A DNA stretch of 64,000 nt from GCA-002050365 sp038235165 (GTDB lineage Bacteria; Acidobacteriota; Blastocatellia; Pyrinomonadales; Pyrinomonadaceae): positions 1-64,000 of the forward strand of contig JBBSUG010000022.1 in assembly GCA_038235165.1 (NCBI GenBank), written 5' to 3'. Of the stretch, positions 16,711 to 25,738 are shown in pieces. The position numbers were made by a program, and so were the translations under genes. Within the stretch, counting starts at the first letter, position 1; each line of letters begins with the position of its first letter. The notes below the pieces were generated by a model. That model had not been told where the DNA came from. It saw only the letters and a program-made list of their open reading frames with translations, and made no database searches.

Positions 16711-17127
16711 TCATTTTGTTTTGAGAATGTCGCGGATTTCCGCCAGCAAAACTTCTTCGCCGGTCGGCGGGGTCGGCGCGGCAGCAAACCTATTAAATAA
16801 TTTGACGGCATAACGAGCCAGCGCAAACATTACCAATGCAACAATTAAAAACGTGATGACATCGTTGATAAACTGCCCGTACATAATCAGCGGCTGTTTT
16901 GCCGCGACTGCCGCTTCAATTTCCTTACCGTTGGTGACCGGCATATCGCCCAAGTTTAAAACTTTGTCCTTGAAATCAATGCCGCCGGTAATAAATCCGA
17001 TAACCGGCATAATAATTCCGTCGGTAAATGTTTTAACGATTGCGCCGAAAGCCGCACCCATAATTACGGCAATCGCCAGATCGAGAATGTTTCCGCGCGC
17101 AATAAATGCTTTGAAATCTTCTAACAT
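16711..17127 (-). CDS. mscL: Large-conductance mechanosensitive channel MscL
   Basis: This is a 138-residue inner-membrane pore that opens under hypo-osmotic shock. The N-terminus MLEDFKAFIARGNILDLAIAV and TM1 (VIMGAAFGAIVKTFTDGIIMPV) carry the family signature. TM2 is VITFLIVALVMFALARYAV and the C-terminal bundle helix is EEVLLAEIRDILKTK. The Met at 17127 is the standard start. AAAGGA lies 12 bases upstream, and a 27-codon in-frame extension is not homologous to anything I recognise. It is convergent with the ABC exporter across the palindrome. Confidence 0.95.
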   Translation of the reverse strand: MLEDFKAFIARGNILDLAIAVIMGAAFGAIVKTFTDGIIMPVIGFITGGIDFKDKVLNLGDMPVTNGKEIEAAVAAKQPLIMYGQFINDVITFLIVALVMFALARYAVKLFNRFAAAPTPPTGEEVLLAEIRDILKTK

Positions 17128-17247
17128 AAATATATTTACATCCTTTAAATATTTATTTTGCAAAAAAGAAAGGCTGTCGAAATAGTAAATTTTCATACAG
17201 CCATTCAATCAAATTGTTATTTCTGTAAGACTTATACCATACAATAT

Positions 17248-18294
17248 CTAAACAGGCAAAAACCCTTTTATTTCTCTAACTATTTTCTGAACGTCTTCGT
17301 GGTCTTCGAGCGAGAACATAAAAAAGTCGTAGCTCGTCTTGAAACACACCAATCCGTTGCCGAAAAACCAAACGCCTTCGAGCAATGGACTGCCGCCGGT
17401 GATCCAGTCAATCGGTGCGCCGGTGATCGTCTTCGGGTTGAAAATATTTGTCATCATCATCGCGCCCGAAGCGAACGAAAACGCGCCCAGCAACGGTGCG
17501 CCGACATATTTGGCGATGTCGCGTTCAAAATGCAATTTTTCAGCTTCGGCTTGCGAAAGTTCGCCGCCTTTGAAAAGTTCGTCCTGCGCTTCGAGATGGT
17601 TTTTGAATTGTTCAGCGGCTTTTTTAACCGCAAAAGTCGGCACGGTCGAATTAAGAAACCAATGCGAACTGATGCCGGTGAAAGCCACGCCTAACCCTGC
17701 GCCGACCGCTATCGAAGCACCGGTCGTCGCGGCTTGCAGCGGCTTTTCGACAATCCATTCGGACGTTTGCTGCACGGTTTTAATCGCCGAATCAATCGTT
17801 CGCGTCCAGCTTGCACCGAAATTAAACGCTTTTGAAATGCGCTCGGCGGTCGTGCCGAACGTCTGCCGCGCATCGGTGAAAACTTCGCCGGCGCGTTCGC
17901 CCGCCACGCTGAAAACTTCGCCCGCTTTCTGCCCGACGGTTTTCATAATGTCACCTGCGCTTTTGCCCGCCGCCGTGAACACTTCTTCGGCTCGCCCGCC
18001 CGCGTCTTCCGCCGCGTCGCGCAGCGGTTCGCTCGCTTCCCACGCTTTTTTCGCCGTTGCTTCGGCGGTTTTGACCGTCTCTTCCGCCACCCGCACGGCT
18101 TGTCTGCCGACTTCCGAGTTTTCGGCTTCGGTTCTGATTTTCCGTGCGCCTTCTTTGAATGTTTCTGCCGTTTCCTTGGCAACCTTTGCGCCTTCCGCCA
18201 ATTTATCTTTCAGCCCGATTTGCTTATCTATATCGTCAAACCGATCTTTCGCTTCGCGCTGCCATTTTTCAAACCGCTCTTTGTAATCAGCCAT
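17248..18294 (-). CDS. Unrecognised membrane protein with LEA-like 11-mer repeats
   Basis: This is a 348-residue protein that I cannot assign. The first 160 residues are charged, Ala-rich and helical. Residues 102-145 contain four successive 11-residue units (AEEVFTAAGKS, AGDIMKTVGQK, AGEVFSVAGER, AGEVFTDARQT). Such 11-mers make amphipathic helices that lie on membranes or protect proteins, as in group 3 LEA proteins. Three hydrophobic stretches follow (IAVGAGLGVAFTGI; GAPLLGAFSFASGAMMM; GVWFFGNGLVCF), with a short acidic tail. It is 120 bp upstream of mscL on the same strand, so a link to osmotic or desiccation stress is an attractive guess. Confidence 0.75.
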   Translation of the reverse strand: MADYKERFEKWQREAKDRFDDIDKQIGLKDKLAEGAKVAKETAETFKEGARKIRTEAENSEVGRQAVRVAEETVKTAEATAKKAWEASEPLRDAAEDAGGRAEEVFTAAGKSAGDIMKTVGQKAGEVFSVAGERAGEVFTDARQTFGTTAERISKAFNFGASWTRTIDSAIKTVQQTSEWIVEKPLQAATTGASIAVGAGLGVAFTGISSHWFLNSTVPTFAVKKAAEQFKNHLEAQDELFKGGELSQAEAEKLHFERDIAKYVGAPLLGAFSFASGAMMMTNIFNPKTITGAPIDWITGGSPLLEGVWFFGNGLVCFKTSYDFFMFSLEDHEDVQKIVREIKGFLPV

Positions 18295-18429
18295 AATGTT
18301 GTAAAACCTCGCTTGTTGTTAAATACGCCCGACTGCTATTTTAGTTCCAGACCGGTTTATTTTACACTACTCGTGCAAGTTTTCGGAAAAACGTGTGTTC
18401 CGAAATTATCCGTCAACCGAAAAAATATT

Positions 18430-19341
18430 ATGAAGAACTATAAAACTTTAATTTTAATGATGGTAAGTTTGACGCTGTTTTTCTGCGTCGCCGCGCAGTC
18501 GGACTGTAATTCGAAAAATAAGCCGCAGACAAATAAACCGAACATCAAAAACCAAAATATGAACGCTAACCTTAAACCAGATGAACCAATCACAAAACCC
18601 GGCAGCGGCGGCGAGATTAAAATACTAGCCGAAGACTCATATTCAAAAATCGAAACGCCGTTTATTTTCGTCGCGCGAACAAACGAAACTTACACGCAGA
18701 TGCAAAGTTTGGTCGAAAAACTGCCGCCCGCTTCTGAAATTAATTTCGATAAATTTGCCGTCGTCGGTGCGTTTGCCGGAACAAAAAACACGGGCGGTTA
18801 CTCGGTGGCGATCAAACAAACCGCCGGTAAAATCTCGCTCGAAGTCGTGCCGCCGTCAAAAGATGCGATGACGACGCAGGCATTAACGATGCCTTTTCAA
18901 GTCGCGCTCATACCAATCGAAAAAGAAAATGCGTTGTCGCTCGATATTCCGGCAGAATGGCAAAACGCCGCACAAAATTACAAAGTAGTGTCGAGCAAAT
19001 TTGAATTCTCCGGAGGAATCACCGGGCGCAGCGAAAACTTTTCTGCCGCCGGGACGATTAAACTTTTGAGTTTCGGTGAAAATGTGACGCTCATTTTCGA
19101 TCTCTCCGGCGGCGCGAAAAACGCACGGCGTTTGACCGAAACGGCTTCGGGAAAAATTAACGACGGAAAAATTGGTATTGCGTGGCTTGATGCGGGCAGT
19201 TTTTCGGAGAATCCGAAACCGCCGCTCAAAATTTCGGGAACGCTCGCGGGCAAGAACTTGAACTTAGATTTTGAGCCGCTTCCGAGCAATATCGCTGACG
19301 GTTTTCAAGTGCGCGGGAAAATCGAAGCAGTCAAGCAATGA
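18430..19341 (+). CDS. Secreted PrcB-domain protein
   Basis: This is a 303-residue exported protein. A hydrophobic N-terminus (LILMMVSLTLFFCVAA) is followed by an Asn/Lys-rich spacer. The region from about residue 60 to 165 fits the PrcB domain: FDKFAVVGAFAGTKNTGGYSVAI, with the GTKNTGGY core, then a strand-rich end (QVALIPIEK). A second beta-rich domain occupies the C-terminal half. PrcB was named for the protease complex of Treponema; most members have no known activity. The start at 18430 gives a signal peptide. A long in-frame extension upstream only overlaps the divergent gene's 5' end. Confidence 0.75.
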   Translation: MKNYKTLILMMVSLTLFFCVAAQSDCNSKNKPQTNKPNIKNQNMNANLKPDEPITKPGSGGEIKILAEDSYSKIETPFIFVARTNETYTQMQSLVEKLPPASEINFDKFAVVGAFAGTKNTGGYSVAIKQTAGKISLEVVPPSKDAMTTQALTMPFQVALIPIEKENALSLDIPAEWQNAAQNYKVVSSKFEFSGGITGRSENFSAAGTIKLLSFGENVTLIFDLSGGAKNARRLTETASGKINDGKIGIAWLDAGSFSENPKPPLKISGTLAGKNLNLDFEPLPSNIADGFQVRGKIEAVKQ

Positions 19342-19390
19342 TGAGTGATGAGTTAAAAGCCGATCAGCTTTTATAATCACAGTGAGCTGA

Positions 19391-19498
19391 CAGCAGGCTG
19401 ATTTTACTTAGCCTGCTGACTTTCACTTGTCTGCTTAATGTTGAGTGGACTGAACTTTCGAGCGTTCGGAGTCTAAGTTTCAGTTTGAACTCCGAACG
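19391..19498. terminator. Two hairpins between convergent genes
   Basis: CAGCAGGCT / AGCCTGCTG (19391-19418, loop of 10) and CGTTCGGAGT / ACTCCGAACG (19463-19498, loop of 16) both lie in the 224-bp gap between the PrcB gene and a convergent diguanylate cyclase. They are likely terminators, though neither has a long T tract. Confidence 0.5.
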
Positions 19499-19565
19499 AA
19501 TGCGCGAAAATGAATTTATAGAGTATTTGATTATATTTGAACGATTCAGTTCTGTGGTGTTTTCT

Positions 19566-20963
19566 TTAATTTGAGGCGGGCAGCTGATTTTTACCGTGTT
19601 TCTGCACATACATCAGTTTATCCGCTTTGTTTACCAAGTCTTCAATCATCAGTTGGCTTTCAGGCAGGAAAAGCGCGGTGCCGCAACTCATTGACAGCTT
19701 GTACGGACGCTGATTGTTTTTGTTGAAATCGTCAATATCAGCTTGAAGACGTATTTCTATAGCCTCTGCGCCGCTTTCCGAACTATTCTGAATTAGAATG
19801 ACGAATTCATCGCCGCCGAGACGGGCGATAATATCTGAATCTCTGAAAAAAGATCTGAATAAATTTGCTGTGTCCACAATCATCGCCGAACCCGTGTCGT
19901 GTCCGAAGGTGTCGTTGACTTTTTTCAACCCGTCAACATCGGCATAAATGAGCAGACAGTTTTGTTTCAGCCGTCGGGCGACTTTCAGTGCCTGTTCCGC
20001 CAGCGTGAAAAACCCGCGCCGGTTGTACAGTGCGGTCAAATCATCGGTTAATGACAAGCTGCTCAGTTCTTTCTGGGCTTTTTTGAGTTCGGTGATGTCC
20101 TGCGCGTAACCGATTACCTTCGTCGGCGTGTCTGCCTGTTCGTAAAGCGTATTGCTGTATTGCCAGACGAGTTCTTTTCCATATTTCGTGTTGATATACA
20201 TTGAACCTTCGTCTTTAAAATTTTTCTTCACGCGCTTTAGATAATCATCGAAACAAGGCTGTGCCTGCCGCGTCAAAAAACTTTTCAAGTTGATCCCGAC
20301 CATTTCCGCCTGCCTATAACCGAGAGTTTCGGCACCCGCCGGGTTGACCGACAGCAAAACGCCGTCTAAATCGTGGGTGCAAATTAATCCCTGACTGTAT
20401 TCAAAAAGGTGCCGGTATCTTTTTTCGCTTTCGTTGAGCCGTTCTTCCGCCCGTTTCATATCTTCGATCTTTTGACGAAGCTCCATTTGATTCATCACCT
20501 GCCGCGACAGAACGCGCAAACCGAGTTTCTGCTGTTCGGTTAGTTGACGCGGTTTATCATCAATTACGCAAAGCGTTCCGAGAGCTTCGCCGTTTGGTGT
20601 GACCAGCGGCGCACCGGCATAAAATATGATGTTGGGTTCACTGTTGACCAACGGATTGTCAGCAAAACGGTCGTCAAGGCGAGCATCATTAACTACAAAA
20701 AGTTCTTCCGGCTCCAGAATGGCGTGAGCGCAAAAAGCAGAATCGCGGGGCGTTTCTGCGGTTTCGAGTCCGACTTTCGATTTGAACCACTGCCGCTCAC
20801 TGTCAATCAAACTGACCATCGCAATCGGCGTGTCGCAGATTTGTGATGCCAAATTCGTGATGTCGTCGTAAACCTGTTCGGGCAGCGTGTCGAGAATTTG
20901 GTAACTCTTTAACGCACTAATTCTCTCGGTTTCGTTGTCGGGGATTCTCGCTTCCATAATCAC
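19566..20963 (-). CDS. GAF-PAS-GGDEF diguanylate cyclase
   Basis: This is a 465-residue soluble enzyme that makes cyclic di-GMP. The N-terminal GAF domain (about 15-170) has QICDTPIAMVSLIDSERQWF and SAFCAHAILEPEELFVV. The PAS domain follows (about 185-300; YSQGLICTHDLDGVLLSVNP). The GGDEF domain (about 305-460) has LTDDLTALYNRRGF, the catalytic RLGGDEFVILI, and an intact RxxD product-inhibition site five residues upstream (RDSDIIAR). All catalytic residues are present. There are no TM helices. It faces the SCO-like gene head-to-tail and stands apart from other signalling genes except the degraded one at 22031. Confidence 0.93.
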   Translation of the reverse strand: MIMEARIPDNETERISALKSYQILDTLPEQVYDDITNLASQICDTPIAMVSLIDSERQWFKSKVGLETAETPRDSAFCAHAILEPEELFVVNDARLDDRFADNPLVNSEPNIIFYAGAPLVTPNGEALGTLCVIDDKPRQLTEQQKLGLRVLSRQVMNQMELRQKIEDMKRAEERLNESEKRYRHLFEYSQGLICTHDLDGVLLSVNPAGAETLGYRQAEMVGINLKSFLTRQAQPCFDDYLKRVKKNFKDEGSMYINTKYGKELVWQYSNTLYEQADTPTKVIGYAQDITELKKAQKELSSLSLTDDLTALYNRRGFFTLAEQALKVARRLKQNCLLIYADVDGLKKVNDTFGHDTGSAMIVDTANLFRSFFRDSDIIARLGGDEFVILIQNSSESGAEAIEIRLQADIDDFNKNNQRPYKLSMSCGTALFLPESQLMIEDLVNKADKLMYVQKHGKNQLPASN

Positions 20964-20999
20964 ATTTTAGCAGTCTTTCCGAATAAATTTCATCAATTT

Positions 21000-21887
21000 T
21001 TACTTGATTGAATTTTCAAGTTCGCGCAGCAGATCGTTCGGTGTCCATTCGTTGCCCGCAAAAACCTTTTGCACTTTGCCGTCCGGCGTGACGACAATAG
21101 TGCGGAGCGAATGATTGAACTGTGTTTTATCGTTCTGATCGGTTTCGTATCGAAGACCGAAAAAATCGGAGATGTTTTTTATTTGTTTGTCCGTTCCGGT
21201 TGCCAACTGCCACACAGTAAAATCGGGAGCCGCGCCTTTGCCGAGATAACCCTGCCCGTATTCCTTAAGTTTGGCGGGCGTATCGGTTTGCGGGTCGAAC
21301 GAAATGCTCAACAGGCGAATTTTGTCTTTTAATTCGGCATCTTTTAACTGATTGGCGAGATCGCTAAAGTTTTTTGACATCAAAATACAGTAATTCGGCA
21401 GCGGGCATCTCGAATAAATAAAAGTAATCGCCAGGGCTTTGCCGCGAAAATCTTTCATCGAAATATTTTTGCCGTCCTGATTGGTCAAAGTAAAATTGGG
21501 AACCTGATTGCCGATTTGCGCGACATCTTCACGGGCAGGCAGCGCGGGCTGATTCGGGTTCGGCGCGGCGGTGATGGCGACGTTTTCAAGCCAGAAGGTT
21601 CCATTTGCATCGTCAACCACCAAATCGGCGCGAATGTCCGCGTCTTTCGTCAAATCGTCCCACACCCAATCGGCTCTGACAGGAAATTCCATCGTCATCG
21701 CGGGCATATAATCTTCGACATCATCGTGGGCAATCGTCGCCGTTTTTTTCGCCCGATCAGCAGTGACGACTTTGCCGCGCAGCGTAAATCGTTTGGCGGT
21801 CGGCGAAGCCGGCTGTATTTGGGGTTGTGTTTTTTGGCAGGATGTAAAAAGCAAAACGGAAAATAAAATCAAAAATAAGTAACGCAT
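21000..21887 (-). CDS. Copper-binding plus SCO1/SenC lipoprotein
   Basis: This is a 295-residue predicted lipoprotein (lipobox LLFTSC). The first folded region (about 30-115) has the CusF-like sequence VTADRAKKTATIAHDDVEDYMPAMTMEFPV, in which the Met-rich AMTMEF and a His bind copper. The second (about 130-290) is a thioredoxin-like SCO domain: VPNFTLTNQDGKNISM, then FIYSRCPLPNYC. This carries a CxxxxxC arrangement rather than the classic CxxxC. The later NHSLRTIVVTPDGKV holds the third ligand His. It is likely a periplasmic copper chaperone for cytochrome oxidase or copper handling. The Met at 21887 gives the lipoprotein signal; a longer start at 21932 would bury it. Confidence 0.88.
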   Translation of the reverse strand: MRYLFLILFSVLLFTSCQKTQPQIQPASPTAKRFTLRGKVVTADRAKKTATIAHDDVEDYMPAMTMEFPVRADWVWDDLTKDADIRADLVVDDANGTFWLENVAITAAPNPNQPALPAREDVAQIGNQVPNFTLTNQDGKNISMKDFRGKALAITFIYSRCPLPNYCILMSKNFSDLANQLKDAELKDKIRLLSISFDPQTDTPAKLKEYGQGYLGKGAAPDFTVWQLATGTDKQIKNISDFFGLRYETDQNDKTQFNHSLRTIVVTPDGKVQKVFAGNEWTPNDLLRELENSIK

Positions 21888-22030
21888 AAAATTTGTTTTC
21901 TTCAACATAAAATAATTTAAAGAGTAGGACAAAATCAGCGTGATTTCAATCGGCGGTGTTTTTTACTCAATCGGACGCGACAGGTTTTGAAAATCGCGGC
22001 TCTCAATAATGCAAAAGTGCGAGCAATCTT

Positions 22031-23098
22031 TTAGGCGGCGAGTTTCGGAATAAAAGACAGGTGCAGATCCTCCGCACCTGAATACAATTCGATAACTTTG
22101 GCGGAATCAAGCGGTTTCGCGTAAAAATAGCCCTGCCCGAAGTTGCACGCCATTTTTTTCAATACGTCAATTTGTTCCGTCGTTTCGATACCTTCGGCGA
22201 TTATTTCGAGATTGAGCGATTGCGCGAGACTGACGATGGTCTGGACGATTTCCGTATTGCCTTCCGCCATTCGCATCACGAACGAACAGTCAATTTTCAG
22301 TGAACTGAGCGGCTTAAATCTGTCAAAATCCAGATACAACACCGCAAAATTACTGTCGAAATTTCTCTGCGCCCGCTTCAGCGCATTTTCCAAACGGTCG
22401 TGGAATAAAACACGGTTCGGCAGATTCGTCAGCGAATCGTGCAGCGCGTCGTGAACAAGCTGTTCCTCGGCGCGTTTGCGGTCGGAAATATCGTTTATTT
22501 GAAAAATGAAATGCGCCGAATCGCCGGTTTCGTCGTGAACGAGCGAAGAACTCCACACCGTCCAAATGATGTCTCCTTTTTTGTTGACGATGCGCTTTTC
22601 CATCTGCCGCGATTTGGCTTTTCCCGACAGCAATTGGGCGAGATGCTGATTGAATAAATCTTTGTCCTCCGGCGCAATATAATTGTGATACCGCGTGTTT
22701 GGAAGTTGCGTTTCGCTGTAACCGAAGATATTGCAGAACGAACGGTTCACCTTTTTGATTTCTCCCGATGTCGAAACCAGAGCCATTCCCGTCGCGGCGT
22801 AATCAAAGGCATTGCGAAATTGCTCTTCGCTTTTTTCAAGAATTTTGGCGGTTCGTTCCTGCTCGGCGATGTAGTGTGAAAGTTCCTCAACGTGGCGACG
22901 CGCCTGTTCCGCCTGTCCCTGCGAATTTTTCAAATTTTTATTAAAAAGATGATCGGCTAAAACACCTAAAATCAGCACGGGAATTATGAAAATTAACATT
23001 GATGTGCCGAATTCACAAAAGATAATAAAGATCGAAACGATCAAAATACCGATTGCTGCATATAATAATACTTTCCAGAACTGTTCTTTTGTCCACAT
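22031..23098 (-). pseudogene. PAS-GGDEF-EAL protein with internal deletion
   Basis: The frame is open for 355 residues but fuses two ends of a larger protein. The start has two TM helices (about 10-48), then a coiled coil and a PAS domain (about 75-200). A GGDEF domain begins HDSLTNLPNRVLFHDRL and reaches VLYLDFDRFK, then jumps to PLSSLKIDCSFVMRM. The latter is the late part of an EAL phosphodiesterase, continuing AQSLNLEIIAEGIETTEQI and FGQGYFYAKPL. The GGDEF motif, the EAL motif and about 300 residues are missing, so neither activity can remain. The junction lies near 22311-22325 and keeps the frame. A sensory or decoy role cannot be excluded. Confidence 0.8.
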
Positions 23099-23325
23099 AC
23101 TTATAGGGGTTTTAATTTAAGTTTATTTTTCGGGATTATACTCGGCTGGTTTAGCCGGTGAGATTCACTGACAGTTTATTTTAACTCGGTTTAAACTTTT
23201 TTTGCAACTATTTTCTTTTTCTGCTAACATACCAGAGCGGAAAATGTTCGTTTTCGAAAACATTTCAACATTGAAACCCTTCATTTTTATTATTGCAATT
23301 CGATTGTGATACAAAAAAATTAGAA

Positions 23326-23811
23326 ATGAAGATCGGACAAAAAGCACTCAATTTCGCGCTTTACGATACGCAAAACAAATCGTGGGATTTAGACGAAAAA
23401 GTCGGAAAGGTGATTACACTTTTATTTTATCCGGGCGATGAAACATTAGTCTGCACCAAACAATTATGTTCGGTACGGGACAATTGGGCGAAGTATTTGG
23501 AAACGGGCGCGGAAGTTGTCGCCGTCTCGCCCGGTTTACCGGAAGAACACAGTCAATTCGCTGATAATCATTCACTGCCGATGACAATTTTAGCGGATGC
23601 CGACCGAACAATCACGGCAGTTTACGCGTCGCACAAATGGATGCCGATCTGGGCGACGCGGGGCGTGATCGTCATTGACAGTAAAGGAATTGTTCGTTAT
23701 CGAAATATAATGGTCAGAGCATTTCGTCCGAGCGACGACGAAGTTTTATCAGCGATTCATCTAGCAAAATATGACAAATTGGTGGATGTCAGAATAAAAA
23801 AGACGCATTAG
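23326..23811 (+). CDS. Peroxiredoxin (BCP/AhpC-TSA type)
   Basis: This is a 161-residue thiol peroxidase. LFYPGDETLVCTKQLCSVRDNW holds the peroxidatic Cys of the P..x(4-6)C motif. A second Cys lies five residues later, the arrangement of atypical two-Cys BCP/PrxQ enzymes. LPMTILADADRTI and VIVIDSKGIVRYR are the usual late strands. The ATG at 23326 gives the thioredoxin-like start MKIGQKALNFAL; an earlier GTG-type frame would add unconserved residues. It probably reduces peroxides in the cytoplasm using thioredoxin. Confidence 0.9.
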   Translation: MKIGQKALNFALYDTQNKSWDLDEKVGKVITLLFYPGDETLVCTKQLCSVRDNWAKYLETGAEVVAVSPGLPEEHSQFADNHSLPMTILADADRTITAVYASHKWMPIWATRGVIVIDSKGIVRYRNIMVRAFRPSDDEVLSAIHLAKYDKLVDVRIKKTH

Positions 23812-23820
23812 TCGGCAATT

Positions 23821-23864
23821 GAGTTGAGAGTTGAGATTCAAACGGCTTGCGGTTCTCTCAACTC
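23821..23864. terminator. Hairpin between peroxiredoxin and AAA ATPase genes
   Basis: GAGTTGAGAG (23821-23830) pairs with CTCTCAACTC (23855-23864) around a 24-nt loop. It lies in the 74-bp gap between convergent genes. Its GAGTTGAG/CTCAACTC words recur upstream of hspR. Confidence 0.5.
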
Positions 23865-23885
23865 CCAACTTCCTGTTATTATTGC

Positions 23886-25358
23886 TTAATTAAAACTATC
23901 CAAATCGGTCAAATCTTCGTAAATCAAACCGCGCCGGTCGCGCTTGGCTTTGGTTGTCGCTTCAAAACCGCCCTCTTCGTTGCGCGAAATTTTGTTTTGC
24001 GCGTACAGACCTTCGAGAACGAATTCACACGCCGAAACGAGTTTTGCTTTGTCATTTCGACCGAAACCGAGCGGCACGAGCGTTGATTCGATCAGTTCGG
24101 GAACGCTGCCGAGCAACATCACGCATTCTTCCGCCGAAGCCGTTTCCGACAACAATAGTTTATTGCCCTCGTCAAACCAGCGAATCGTCGGCTCGAAATC
24201 AATACCGAGAAAAAATCCTTCGTAAATAATTCCTGCCGCGCGTTTAATCAACTCTTTCGCTAATTTTTGTGCGCCGATCTGCTCGCCTTCGTATTCGAGT
24301 TCCATTTTTCCGGTCATCGCCGGCAGAGCCGAGTAAATATCAGAGATGCGCGGAACAATTTCGCTTTCACCGGTGATAATCGCGCGTCTTTCGGCGTTTG
24401 AAACGGCAAATTCGGTGACGGTAATCGGAAATCGCTGCGACACGCCGCTGCGTTTGTCAATCCGCTGATCGTCACGCGCTTCAAACGCAATCTGTTCAAT
24501 GGTTTCGGCGATAAAGTCGGGGATTTCGACCGTAAAATCTTCGAGATCGGCGCGGCGCGTCCACGCTTCCTGTTTAGTAATTTCAGTTCCTAAACCAATA
24601 TCTCTCGGATAATGCGTCTGAATTTCCGCGCCGATGCGGTCTTTGAGCGGCGTGATAATTTTGCCGCGAGCCGTGTAATCTTCCGGGTTCGCCGAAAAAA
24701 CGAGCATCACATCGAGCGGCAGACGCACCGGGAAACCTTTGATCTGTACGTCGCCTTCCTGCATTATATTGAACAATCCGACCTGAATTTTCCCGGCTAA
24801 ATCAGGCAGTTCATTGATGGCGAAAATCCCGCGATTGGCTCGCGGCAGAAGTCCGTAAAAAATCGCCAGTTCGTCCGATAAAAGATGTCCGCCTTTAGCG
24901 GCTTTGATCGGGTCAATGTCGCCGATGATGTCGGCAATCGTCACATCCGGCGTGGCGAGTTTTTCGACGAACCGCGAATCGCGTTTGATCCAGTCAATTT
25001 TCGTTTCGTCGCCTGTTTCCGCAATTTGCTGTTTGCCGAAAGCCGAAAGGGGCTGAAACGGATTGTCATTAATTTCCGAACCGGCGATAATCGGGATTTC
25101 CTCGTCGAGCAAATCCGTTAATTGTCTGATAATTCTGCTTTTAGCTTGTCCGCGCAGACCGAGCAGAATGAGATTGTGTTTCGCCAGAACCGCATTGACG
25201 ATTTGCGGCACGACCGTTTCGTCGTAACCGAGAACGCCCGGAAAAAGTTTCTCTCCGGTTCGCAATTTTTTGATCAAATTCGTTCGCATTTCGTCCTTGA
25301 CCGAACGCGAACCATAACCGCTCGTTTTTAATTCACCCAGTGTTTGTGCTTTGTTCAT
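23886..25358 (-). CDS. Magnesium chelatase BchI/MoxR-like AAA+ ATPase
   Basis: This is a 490-residue AAA+ protein. The P-loop is degenerate but recognisable (LILLGLRGQAKSR). It is followed by the BchI-type insert region with ATPDVTIADIIGDIDPIKAA and the Walker B/arginine region GIFAINELPDLAGKIQVGLF. Sensor 1 is MLVFSANPEDYTARGKIITPLKDRIG, as in chelatase I subunits. No photosynthesis gene or VWA partner lies beside it, so it is better read as a MoxR/BchI-type chaperone ATPase than as a chlorophyll enzyme. The C-terminal 150 residues are unassigned. Confidence 0.85.
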   Translation of the reverse strand: MNKAQTLGELKTSGYGSRSVKDEMRTNLIKKLRTGEKLFPGVLGYDETVVPQIVNAVLAKHNLILLGLRGQAKSRIIRQLTDLLDEEIPIIAGSEINDNPFQPLSAFGKQQIAETGDETKIDWIKRDSRFVEKLATPDVTIADIIGDIDPIKAAKGGHLLSDELAIFYGLLPRANRGIFAINELPDLAGKIQVGLFNIMQEGDVQIKGFPVRLPLDVMLVFSANPEDYTARGKIITPLKDRIGAEIQTHYPRDIGLGTEITKQEAWTRRADLEDFTVEIPDFIAETIEQIAFEARDDQRIDKRSGVSQRFPITVTEFAVSNAERRAIITGESEIVPRISDIYSALPAMTGKMELEYEGEQIGAQKLAKELIKRAAGIIYEGFFLGIDFEPTIRWFDEGNKLLLSETASAEECVMLLGSVPELIESTLVPLGFGRNDKAKLVSACEFVLEGLYAQNKISRNEEGGFEATTKAKRDRRGLIYEDLTDLDSFN

Positions 25359-25492
25359 AAATATTTATTACCGCTGAAGATGCAAAGATTTTGAAAATAA
25401 CAGATGTAAACCTTCTGGCTTTTAGTTTTGCTCTTTGATTTATTCTACCTTTTCGGCAGGCAATTAAACAACCGCCTCATAATTTAAAAGTG

Positions 25493-25595
25493 TGTCAGCA
25501 ACCCGACTGCGGATAAGAGATTGTAGGTGTCAGCAGCCCGACTATAAAGAAGGACTTTGTTCCTCAACTCTCAAGCCCTTCTTTATAGTCGGGCT
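25493..25595. repeat. 19-bp perfect palindrome next to a direct repeat
   Basis: AGCCCGACTATAAAGAAGG (25535-25553) and its exact complement (25577-25595) form a strong stem with a 23-nt loop. The segment GTGTCAGCAACCCGACT at about 25493 is repeated with one change (GTGTCAGCAGCCCGACT) running into the first arm. It fills the 380-bp gap between two genes, along with the dnaK2 promoter. It may insulate the AAA ATPase gene from dnaK2 or be a REP-type element. Confidence 0.65.
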
Positions 25596-25634
25596 AGTGA
25601 CAAAATCAGACATTTTTTTACACTCGCAGGAAAC

Positions 25635-25663
25635 TTGACAATGATACACTCAACTATTATACT
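25635..25663 (+). promoter_or_regulatory. Near-consensus sigma-70 promoter of dnaK2
   Basis: TTGACA (25635-25640), 17 bp, then TATACT (25658-25663). This is one base from a perfect sigma-70 promoter. Transcription would start near 25670 and give a leader of about 70 nt before dnaK2. No CIRCE or HAIR element overlaps it that I can recognise. Confidence 0.75.
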
Positions 25664-25738
25664 CTTATTTGGCTCAGATAAAGCTAAGTTTTTTATAAAG
25701 TTTAAGCTCAGTAATTTACAATTTGGAGATTTTTAGAA

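Noticed and set aside
18100..18429. N-terminal extension of the PrcB gene by 110 codons
   Set aside because: It overlaps the 5' part of the divergent 11-mer-repeat gene, and the signal peptide begins at 18430.
23244..23271. TTTTCGAAAA palindrome upstream of the peroxiredoxin gene
   Set aside because: Short and AT-rich, with imperfect flanks; it could occur by chance and no regulator box is recognisable.
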